This document shows, in pieces, positions 1 to 5,049 of a stretch of DNA of 5,186 nucleotides. Position 1 is the first letter of the stretch; each line of letters opens with the position of its first letter. Under the pieces are notes generated by a model. That model was not told the origin of the DNA and did no database searches. It was given only the letters and a program-made list of their open reading frames with translations. The translations under genes were made by a program, and so were the position numbers. Source of the stretch: Actinomycetota bacterium (GTDB lineage Bacteria; Actinomycetota; Actinomycetes; JACCUZ01); NCBI GenBank assembly GCA_030841245.1, contig JAVEDG010000242.1, forward strand, positions 1 to 5,186, written 5' to 3'.

Positions 1-343
1 ACCGACTCATCGGAAGACCTCGGGTGCTCATGAGGACAACGCTCTCTCTCTCCGCCCGGCCACGTCTTTGATGAAGGCTGACATGCAGCGTGCGGAACAC
101 CACCACGTCGACCCTGCCGCTTGCTCCAATTATCGCCAACTGCTGGGCTTCTCCACGCCACGAACCTCACTGGTGATGAGGGTTTGGGCGCCACTCGCGA
201 TGCGCGGTCGAAAGCGGCCAGCCGCGCCCTCACCGAGCTCACCGACAGGAGCAGAGCGATGAGCGCAGCGATGGGGCACGATCTGAGGCTTCGCTACGGG
301 CGTATGACGGGGGCACCGGGCCTTCGAAGAGCAGCCTCGGAGG
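1..343. other. Gene-free stretch downstream of the cyclase gene
   Basis: I see no supportable gene here. Two overlapping plus-strand frames (68-262 and 121-441) are open, but neither resembles a known family, neither has a good ribosome binding site, and the second runs antisense into the end of the cyclase gene. A short CT dinucleotide run lies at 42-52. A 6-bp perfect inverted repeat (GCGCGG at 202-207, CCGCGC at 222-227, 14-base loop) lies about 115-140 bases past the cyclase stop codon. It could help end the cyclase transcript but has no T-tract, so I do not call it a terminator. The first ~180 bases are visibly less GC-rich than the rest, in keeping with non-coding DNA. Confidence 0.5.
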
Positions 344-3300
344 TTAGGCGGGGCCGAGCCGGTCGGGTGAGGGTGGCGGTACGGCGGCGGCGACCGCGTC
401 GGCGAGGAGCTGCTGGAGCGGCTTGGCTCCCACCCGCTTGAACGTGGCCGCCGCCTGGTCGGCGGCCTCCTGCGCCGCCGGCTCGGCGCTGCCCAGGAGC
501 ATGACGAGGTCGAGCGCGCAGAGGGCGGCCTCGAACTCCAGGCCGAGCTCCCGCCAGCCTCGCATCGCCTCGACGAAGCCGGTCAGGCTCTCCCCCGGCT
601 GCCCGTGCAGCGCCGCGAGCGCGCTCTCGACCTCGCGCAGCGCCACGCCCGGGACTCGGCCCGGTTGCTGCCGGATCAGGTCGCGGACCTCCACGACGTC
701 GTCGGGGTGGCCCAGCCAGGCGGCGGACCGGCCGGCCCACGGCAACGCGTAGCTGTCCGGGGCGGCATTTTGGGAGTAGGAGCGCTTGGCCAGGCGGAAG
801 GCCTGCCCGAAGTCGCCCTGCGCCAACGCCAGCTGGGAACGGACGTCGTCCACGGTGGCCGGAGCCTGGACCTCGCTCAGCCCTGCGACCGCCTCGTCCA
901 CCGCGCGCAGGTCGTCGTCCACGACGTCGCCGCGCAGGCCGCGGATGTGGGCCCGTCGCAGCAGCGCCGTCGAGTCGGTGTGCAGCGTGGCGACCGCCTC
1001 TTCGAGCTCCGCCAGCGCCCAGTCCCACTCGCCGATGCGGACCGCCGTTTCGGCAGCGTTGCCGAGCAGGTAGAAGCCTGGCCCCCGGTAGCCGAGGTGA
1101 CGCGCCAGGGCCAGGCCCTCGCGGGCGGTCCGGTAGGCCAGCAACGGGTCGTCGGCCGCGGCCGCGTAGCTGAGGTTGACGCGAGCCCGCAGCTCCACCT
1201 GGGGCATCGCTCGCGACGCGCTGAGCGTGACCGCGCCGATCAGCGTCACGATCCCTTCGTGCAAGCGGCCGACAGCGCTCAGCAACGGGCCCCGGGTGAC
1301 CAGGAGCTCCAGGATCTCTCGGGTGAGCTGGAGCCGCTCGGCCGCCGGCAGCGCCTCGTCCACGATGCGGATCGCACGGCCGGCGCGCCCGGAGAGCATG
1401 TACATGCGGGCCAGCTCGGCGGTCAGACGGACGTACTCGGCGGTGTCGGCCAGGTCTGCGTATTCCTGGCGCGCCGGCTCGAGGAGCTCGAGCGACTCCA
1501 TGATGAGCCCCGCCGCGCCGCGCGCGATGCCCGATCGCGTCACCGCCCGCAGCTGCTGACTCCGGTCCCCGACCTGACGGGCGAGCTCCAGGGCGCGGTC
1601 CATGTGCACCAGGGACTCCTGGAGCAGGCCGGCGTTGAGCGCCATGCTTCCGGCGCTGGCACGCAAGTGCCGCTCCTCCTCGGGATTGCTGGTCACTTCC
1701 AGCGACTGTTCGCAGAAGCGCAGGGCCTGGGCGAACGAGCCAAGGGACCGGGCCCGGTCAGCCGCGCCGCGCAGCGCCACCCGGGCCAGGGCTGCGGCCG
1801 CCTGGCCGTCCGCTCCTTCCGGCGCGGCGTGGTAGGCCGCGAGGTAGTGCTCGGCCAGAGCGCCCGCGATCCCCTCGTCCTCGAGCGTCTCGAAGTAGCG
1901 GGCTGCCGCCAGGTGCAGCCGTGCTCGGTCGCGCCGCGCGAGAGTGCCGTAGGCCACCTCGCGGATCAGGCCCTGGACGAAGCCGTACTGCCCCTGCTCA
2001 GGCGAGCGCGGGTCGGCCTCCAGGGAGAGCATCTCGCGTCGTACGAGCGCACGAAGACGGGGCGAGACCTCCTCATCCGCCTGGCCGTGCACGGCGGCCA
2101 CGGCCTCGACGCTGAAGGTCTTGCCGATGACGGAGGCCGCGTGCAGGAGCCCCCGGTCGGCCGGGTCGAGGGCGTCGAGCCGGGCGGCGATCAGCGCGTG
2201 CAGCGAGGCCGGCACCGAGAGGTCCGAGAGGTCCCCGACCGGGCGGTACGTACCCTCGTCCTCCGTCACCCGGCCCTCGGCGAGCAGCATCCGCACCGTC
2301 TCCACCGCGTACAGCGGGACCCCTTCTGCCCGTTCGAGGACCCGCCCGGTCACCGCCTCCGGCAGGCCGGGCACGAGGCCGGCGAGCAGCTCGCGCATCG
2401 ACGCGTCGTCGAGCGGCTCCAGCCCCAGGGAGGTGAAGCTGCGACGGCCCAGTCCCCAGTCGGTACGGCGGTCGAGCAGCTCGGGGCGGGCCAGCGTGAT
2501 GAGGTAGATCGGACGGTCTCGCGACCAGTCCACGAGGTGGTCGATGAAGTCGAGCACGCCGCTGTCCGCCCACTGGAGGTCCTCGAACACCATGACCACG
2601 ACGCCTCGCTCGGCGATCCGCTCGAAGAAGATGCGCCAGGCCGCGAAGAGCGACTCTTTCTCGGGGCGCTCCGCCTCGCTCGTCTCCAGGCCCAGCAGCT
2701 GCAGCAGGCGCGGCTCGAGCCAGCGGCGCTCGTCCTGGTCGGTGACCCACTCCGTCAGGGTGGCGGCGAGCCGGGCCCGGGCGCTGGCGGCGTCCTCGGA
2801 CTCGGTGATCCCGGCCCGGCTGCGCACCATCTCGGCCAGTGCCCAGAAGCTGATGCCCTCCCCGTATGCCGGGGAGCGGCCCTGGTGCCAGTAGAGGACC
2901 TCGGTGAGGCCGTCGAGGTACTTCTGGAACTCCCACACCAGCCGGCTCTTGCCGATCCCTGCCTGACCGATGATCGACACCAGCCGCGGCCGTCGCTCAG
3001 CGGCGGTCGCGACATGGAACTCCTTGAGCAGCCGGATCTCCCGCGCCCGGCCGACGAACGGGGCCTCGAGCTGCTCGCTGCGACCGGCGCCGCCGCGTCG
3101 GGCCACCACCCGCAGCGCCCGGTACGAGAGCAATGGCGCCGTCTTGCCGCGGAGCACCTGCTCGCCCGCTGGCTCGAACGCGATCGCCCCGCTCGCCGCC
3201 TGGAAGGTCCGCTCCCCGACCAGCACCGTGCCCGCCGGGGCCACCGACTGGAGACGTGAAGCGGAGTTCACAAGGTCGCCGGCGACCATCCCCTGATTGG

Positions 3301-3853
3301 TGGCGCCGAGCGTCACCGCCGCTTCGCCCGTGAGCACGCCGGCCCGCAGCCTCAGCTCGGCACCGACCTCCTCGCCCATGCGGCGCACCGACTCGACCAG
3401 GTCGAGAGCGGACCGGACCGCCCGCTCGGCGTCGTCCTCGTGCGCGATGGGTGCGCCCCACACCGCCATGACGGCATCGCCGATGAACTTCTCGACCGTC
3501 CCGCCATACGTGCCGATGATTTCGGTGGCCGTGTCGAAATAACGGCCCAGCAGCTCCCGCACCGTCTCCGGGTCGCGGGACTCGGAGATCGTCGTGAACC
3601 CGACGAGGTCCGCGAACAGGACCGAGACCATCCGCCGCTCGGCGCTGGGCGCCGGCTCGGCTACCGCAGACGGCGGCACCGCCGTCGAAACTGCGACCGA
3701 CGAGGCCAGGCTCGACCCGCACTCGCCGCAGAATTTCGTGCCGGGCGGGTTCCACGCATCACACCCCGGGCAGGCACCGCCCAGGGGGGTGCCACACTCG
3801 CCGCAGAACTTCCGGCCCGGCTCCTGCGGTCGATCGCAGCTCGGGCAGTTCAT
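344..3853 (-). CDS. Zinc-ribbon / class III adenylate cyclase / STAND AAA ATPase / TPR-like regulator
   Basis: A 1169-residue, probably cytoplasmic, signalling protein; no signal peptide or membrane segment is seen. Residues 3-45 form two zinc ribbons (C3/C6/C17/C20 and C28/C31/C42/C45), followed by an Ala/Pro/Ser-rich linker (~48-72). Residues ~74-245 are a class III nucleotide cyclase domain: metal-binding D82 (ADLVGFT) and D126 (KFIGD), purine-contact K122, and transition-state N196 and R200 (VNSASR). These residues suggest an active enzyme making cAMP from ATP. Residues ~264-540 are a STAND-type ATPase: FVGR box at 266-269, Walker A GQAGIGKS (296-303), Walker B VFEDLQWAD (422-430) and sensor-like LITLARPE (451-458). 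Residues ~680-1150 are TPR-like helical repeats, likely a ligand or partner sensor. ATG 3853 is the only ATG/GTG/TTG start between the Cys motif and an in-frame upstream stop (TGA at 3881-3883). The stop is TAA at 344-346. The architecture is common in actinobacteria; the specific signal is unknown. ATPase-driven control of cyclase output is inference. Confidence 0.95.
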   Translation of the reverse strand: MNCPSCDRPQEPGRKFCGECGTPLGGACPGCDAWNPPGTKFCGECGSSLASSVAVSTAVPPSAVAEPAPSAERRMVSVLFADLVGFTTISESRDPETVRELLGRYFDTATEIIGTYGGTVEKFIGDAVMAVWGAPIAHEDDAERAVRSALDLVESVRRMGEEVGAELRLRAGVLTGEAAVTLGATNQGMVAGDLVNSASRLQSVAPAGTVLVGERTFQAASGAIAFEPAGEQVLRGKTAPLLSYRALRVVARRGGAGRSEQLEAPFVGRAREIRLLKEFHVATAAERRPRLVSIIGQAGIGKSRLVWEFQKYLDGLTEVLYWHQGRSPAYGEGISFWALAEMVRSRAGITESEDAASARARLAATLTEWVTDQDERRWLEPRLLQLLGLETSEAERPEKESLFAAWRIFFERIAERGVVVMVFEDLQWADSGVLDFIDHLVDWSRDRPIYLITLARPELLDRRTDWGLGRRSFTSLGLEPLDDASMRELLAGLVPGLPEAVTGRVLERAEGVPLYAVETVRMLLAEGRVTEDEGTYRPVGDLSDLSVPASLHALIAARLDALDPADRGLLHAASVIGKTFSVEAVAAVHGQADEEVSPRLRALVRREMLSLEADPRSPEQGQYGFVQGLIREVAYGTLARRDRARLHLAAARYFETLEDEGIAGALAEHYLAAYHAAPEGADGQAAAALARVALRGAADRARSLGSFAQALRFCEQSLEVTSNPEEERHLRASAGSMALNAGLLQESLVHMDRALELARQVGDRSQQLRAVTRSGIARGAAGLIMESLELLEPARQEYADLADTAEYVRLTAELARMYMLSGRAGRAIRIVDEALPAAERLQLTREILELLVTRGPLLSAVGRLHEGIVTLIGAVTLSASRAMPQVELRARVNLSYAAAADDPLLAYRTAREGLALARHLGYRGPGFYLLGNAAETAVRIGEWDWALAELEEAVATLHTDSTALLRRAHIRGLRGDVVDDDLRAVDEAVAGLSEVQAPATVDDVRSQLALAQGDFGQAFRLAKRSYSQNAAPDSYALPWAGRSAAWLGHPDDVVEVRDLIRQQPGRVPGVALREVESALAALHGQPGESLTGFVEAMRGWRELGLEFEAALCALDLVMLLGSAEPAAQEAADQAAATFKRVGAKPLQQLLADAVAAAVPPPSPDRLGPA

Positions 3854-3867
3854 CTCGGACGTCTCAT
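3850..3867 (-). CDS. Possible five-codon leader ORF (MRRPR) coupled to the cyclase gene
   Basis: On the minus strand an ATG at 3867 opens the frame ATG AGA CGT CCG AGA TGA. Its stop codon overlaps the cyclase start in an ATGA arrangement. The strong GGAGG at 3879-3875 lies 7 bases before this ATG but 21 bases before the cyclase ATG. A ribosome should therefore load at the leader and reach the cyclase by termination-reinitiation. This would tie cyclase synthesis to leader translation and may keep its level low. The geometry is read directly from the sequence; translation of the leader is inference, and a frame this short could arise by chance. Confidence 0.4.
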   Translation of the reverse strand: MRRPR

Positions 3868-3874
3868 GGGACTG

Positions 3875-3879
3875 CCTCC
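3875..3879 (-). promoter_or_regulatory. Shine-Dalgarno sequence, misplaced for the cyclase start
   Basis: GGAGG on the minus strand is the only strong anti-16S match upstream of the cyclase gene. Its 7-base spacing fits ATG 3867 (leader frame), while its 21-base spacing to ATG 3853 is too long for direct initiation. No in-frame start lies closer to it, because the cyclase frame is closed by TGA at 3881-3883. Confidence 0.6.
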
Positions 3880-3896
3880 GTCATGGGCCGGATGCG

Positions 3897-3902
3897 AGTA
3901 TC
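3897..3902 (-). promoter_or_regulatory. Weak -10-like element upstream of the cyclase gene
   Basis: GATACT on the minus strand matches a housekeeping -10 hexamer at five of six positions relative to TATACT. It would give a leader of roughly 35-40 bases before the cyclase ATG. No clear -35 element stands 16-18 bases upstream (the region reads TCGGCC), so this is only a tentative placement of the promoter. Confidence 0.2.
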
Positions 3903-3953
3903 CGGGCAGAGCGGGAGAGGCCGACGCGGGATCGCTGATGCGGCCAGACGACA

Positions 3954-3969
3954 CGGTACTGCGGTACCG
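3954..3969. repeat. 16-base perfect dyad CGGTAC-TGCG-GTACCG, operator-like
   Basis: Two 6-base arms, CGGTAC (3954-3959) and GTACCG (3964-3969), flank a 4-base spacer about 100 bases upstream of the cyclase start and upstream of the tentative -10. The centre-to-centre distance suits a dimeric helix-turn-helix regulator. A single copy only is seen, and the arms do not extend further. It could equally be a chance palindrome. Confidence 0.25.
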
Positions 3970-4090
3970 GGTGAGCTCAGGGATCCCGCCGGTGGGCGTT
4001 GCCTGCGGCCGCGATGCGGGCAGAACGCGGAATCGACCTCAGCCCCGTAGCCCCCGCATTTCACCCGCGAAGTGTGCCATGAGCAGCAGC

Positions 4091-4128
4091 GTGTCCCGGG
4101 AGTTTCGCGGCGGCCCCGCCGGGGACAC
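4091..4128 (+). repeat. Inverted repeat with inner hairpin
   Basis: GTGTCCC (4091-4097) pairs perfectly with GGGACAC (4122-4128). Within the loop, CGGCG and CGCCG around 4110-4121 can form a second small stem with a tetraloop. No T-tract follows on either strand, so it does not look like a standard intrinsic terminator. It is the first of a run of five inverted repeats. Confidence 0.45.
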
Positions 4129-4138
4129 CCTGCCCGGC

Positions 4139-4183
4139 GGGCGGGGTCGGCCGGCAGAGGCCCGTGTAGACGGGGCCCCGCCC
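4139..4183 (+). repeat. Inverted repeat, 10-bp stem with one G-T pair
   Basis: GGGCGGGGTC (4139-4148) pairs with GGCCCCGCCC (4174-4183) across a 25-base loop. The only imperfection is T4147 opposite G4175, a wobble pair in a plus-strand RNA but an A-C mismatch in a minus-strand one. Confidence 0.4.
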
Positions 4184-4192
4184 CCGCTAGAC

Positions 4193-4232
4193 GGCCCGCG
4201 TCGCCCTCGGCTCCCAGCGGGCGGCGCGGGCC
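4193..4232 (+). repeat. Hairpin copy 1: 13-bp stem with one G-T pair
   Basis: GGCCCGCGTCGCC (4193-4205) pairs with GGCGGCGCGGGCC (4220-4232) over a 14-base loop, which itself holds GCT and AGC that could pair. The sole imperfection is T4201 opposite G4224. Its left arm is identical over 13 bases to the left arm of the hairpin at 4272-4311, 79-80 bases further on. Confidence 0.6.
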
Positions 4233-4271
4233 TCGTACCGTAACAATCGGCTCGGCCTCAGCGAACCACCT

Positions 4272-4311
4272 GGGCCCGCGTCGCCGATCCCCCGAGAGGT
4301 GGCGCGGGCCC
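4272..4311 (+). repeat. Hairpin copy 2: 14-bp stem with two G-T pairs
   Basis: GGGCCCGCGTCGCC (4272-4285) pairs with GGTGGCGCGGGCCC (4298-4311) over a 12-base loop. The imperfections are T4281 opposite G4302 and G4283 opposite T4300, both wobble-compatible in plus-strand RNA. The arms closely match those of the hairpin at 4193-4232 while the loops differ, so the stems are the repeated and apparently conserved part. Confidence 0.6.
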
Positions 4312-4340
4312 TCGCACACCCGCAAGCCAGCGCGTAGCGA

Positions 4341-4402
4341 TCCGGCGGCGCTTCTTTGCACCACCGCTCCTGGGTCCGACTGCGTGCCGGCCCGCCGCCG
4401 GA
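4341..4402. repeat. Inverted repeat, perfect 10-bp arms, long loop
   Basis: TCCGGCGGCG (4341-4350) is the exact reverse complement of CGCCGCCGGA (4393-4402), separated by 42 bases. The pairing does not extend at either end. The loop is long for a simple hairpin; this could be the closing stem of a larger structure or a chance GC-rich match. Confidence 0.4.
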
Positions 4403-4453
4403 CCGGGAGAGCCGCCTCCCCATGTCTCCGGGATTCAAACGGTGCGGCGACGT

Positions 4454-4595
4454 CTGCACGTCTTGAGGCCGAAGCGACTGCTCGATCATGTTGAGCATGG
4501 TCCCCGAGGGCTGGCGGTCCGTAGCGACCTTCTCAAGCAGCACGTCGAGGGACTTCCTGCCGGATGTCGAAATGCTCCTGCTGCTGGCGCGCCAC
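4454..4595 (-). pseudogene. Frameshifted remnant of a small actinobacterial hypothetical gene
   Basis: GTG 4595 is preceded by GGAGG (4608-4604) at 8-base spacing. It opens VARQQQEHFDIRQEV, then runs PRRAA and stops at TGA 4535-4533. In the frame two bases off, codons from 4549 to 4454 read LDVLLEKVATDRQPSGTM followed by LNMIEQSLRPQDVQ. From memory, small actinobacterial proteins of unnamed function have this order: a QQQEHFD-like start, then YL-VLLEKV--D--PS--M--MIE, often with a second similar repeat. The join lacks roughly three residues, so a loss of about 8 bases near 4550 would explain it. After DVQ the frame stays open to 4187 but reads as non-family sequence, so the second repeat also seems lost. 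A sequencing error could explain the frame break but not the missing C-terminus. The function of the family is unknown to me. Confidence 0.6.
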
Positions 4596-4603
4596 CGCAC
4601 GTA

Positions 4604-4608
4604 CCTCC
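4604..4608 (-). promoter_or_regulatory. Shine-Dalgarno of the remnant gene, decides its start
   Basis: GGAGG on the minus strand lies 8 bases before GTG 4595 and only 3 bases before GTG 4600. The spacing favours 4595, the frame that also gives the family-like N-terminus, over 4600, the frame that stays open downstream but has an unfamiliar N-terminus (VRWRASSRS). Confidence 0.6.
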
Positions 4609-4637
4609 CTCTGAGCTTCTCATTGATTCGGCTGGCC

Positions 4638-4662
4638 TACCGCCCGGCGGGGCGACCAAACC
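4638..4662 (-). promoter_or_regulatory. SigB/SigF-like promoter candidate for the remnant gene
   Basis: On the minus strand GGTTT (4662-4658) is followed after 15 bases by CGGTA (4642-4638), 42 bases before GTG 4595. Actinobacterial SigF/SigB-type promoters follow roughly GGTTT-N15-17-GGGTA; this site differs at one position of the -10 part. No experimental support; see the parallel sites at 4698-4722 and 4980-5005. Confidence 0.4.
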
Positions 4663-4697
4663 TGGCGCGAACCGCGAGCCTGCGCGCGGCTGTGCAC

Positions 4698-4722
4698 GGT
4701 TTGCTGCCGTCCATGACGGGAA
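4698..4722 (+). promoter_or_regulatory. SigB/SigF-like promoter candidate for the 60-residue gene
   Basis: GGTTT (4698-4702), a 15-base spacer, then GGGAA (4718-4722), ending 40 bases before ATG 4763. It differs from the GGTTT-N15-17-GGGTA pattern at one position. A transcript start near 4730 would give a leader of about 33 bases containing the SD sequence. Confidence 0.45.
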
Positions 4723-4762
4723 GCGCTCGGACACCGAACCGGTCCACGAGAGCGAGGGTGAG

Positions 4763-4945
4763 ATGGCGAGCGATGCCGACACGGCGAGCAGTAGATCGGA
4801 GCGGGAGCGGTACCGACTGGCCGCCGAAGCGACACTGGAGCAGTTGGACTGGTGTGTTCACCTCCTGACCAACCTTCGCAAGCATTCCGAGGCACGGCAG
4901 CTCCGCGTCAACGTGGCGCAGGTCCGTGACCGCCTCGACCGCTAG
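4763..4945 (+). CDS. Small hypothetical protein, 60 residues
   Basis: The protein is charged and predicted mostly helical. Residues 1-14 are a Ser/Ala/Asp-rich lead-in and ~15-60 appear as two helices, with a distinctive EQLDWCV (26-32) at their heart and a basic second half (LRKHSEARQLRVN). No signal peptide or membrane helix is seen. From memory, small actinobacterial proteins of unknown role carry a similar RYR-AAE--L-QLDWC core; I know no assigned function and no symbol. ATG 4763 is chosen because GAGG (4754-4757) sits 5 bases upstream and because the longer open frame (from 4442) is antisense to the remnant gene. The stop is TAG 4943-4945. It is divergent from the remnant and followed by csbD after 104 bases. 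The SigB/SigF-like site upstream suggests a stress-response role, which is inference. Confidence 0.75.
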   Translation: MASDADTASSRSERERYRLAAEATLEQLDWCVHLLTNLRKHSEARQLRVNVAQVRDRLDR

Positions 4946-4979
4946 ATCGGCGCAACGCCGGTCTCCGGTGGCGACGCCT

Positions 4980-5005
4980 GGTTTCGCCGGCCCAGACCGA
5001 GGCAT
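4980..5005 (+). promoter_or_regulatory. SigB/SigF-like promoter candidate for the csbD gene
   Basis: GGTTT (4980-4984), a 16-base spacer, then GGCAT (5001-5005), ending 44 bases before ATG 5050. The -10 part is the weakest of the three similar sites, with one or two departures from GGGTA(T). The supporting fact is context: csbD of Bacillus subtilis is named for its control by SigB. Confidence 0.35.
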
Positions 5006-5049
5006 GGTCACGCCAGAAGATCGGGACAGCAGGCTGCGGAGGTGGCGAG

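Larger units (their letters stand above)
3880..4453. other. Gene-free, hairpin-rich intergenic stretch
   Basis: Open frames exist on both strands (minus 3864-4364, plus 4072-4494), but their translations are Arg/Pro/Gly-rich with no recognisable domain, as expected of random high-GC DNA. The minus-strand frame entering from the remnant at 4454-4595 stays open to 4187 but loses all family resemblance after about 4454. The content I can support is a dyad near 3960 and five inverted repeats between 4091 and 4402, listed separately. No tRNA or rRNA was recognised. Confidence 0.5.

Noticed and set aside
202..227. Hairpin downstream of the cyclase gene as its terminator
   Set aside because: Only six pairs around a 14-base loop, no T-tract, and more than 100 bases past the stop codon.
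294..1028. Other long minus-strand frames overlapping the cyclase gene (294-1028, 2073-2936, 2997-3755)
   Set aside because: All are Arg/Gly/Ala/Pro-rich alternative-frame translations of the same DNA, with no domain and no ribosome binding site of note.
605..3259. An 884-codon open frame on the plus strand
   Set aside because: It lies entirely opposite the cyclase gene. Its translation is Arg/Gln/Val/Leu-rich without recognisable domains, the usual antisense shadow of a GC-rich gene; the minus-strand frame has clear cyclase and ATPase motifs.
4430..4450. TTCAAAC resembling a tRNA T-loop
   Set aside because: The five bases on either side cannot pair, and no acceptor, anticodon or D arm is visible around it.
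4187..4600. A 137-residue intact minus-strand protein starting at GTG 4600
   Set aside because: The SD spacing to 4600 is only 3 bases, the first residues do not fit the family while the alternative frame from 4595 does, and the sequence after about 4454 is generic GC-rich translation. A frameshifted remnant explains it better.
4442..4945. A 167-residue plus-strand protein starting at 4442
   Set aside because: Its first ~107 residues run antisense to the remnant gene and through the intergenic region. Only the last 60 residues look like protein, and they have their own SD and ATG at 4763.
4956..4970. Hairpin CGCCGG-TCT-CCGGTG between the 60-residue gene and csbD, as a terminator
   Set aside because: The stem is six pairs including one G-T, the loop is three bases and no T-tract follows; too weak to call.
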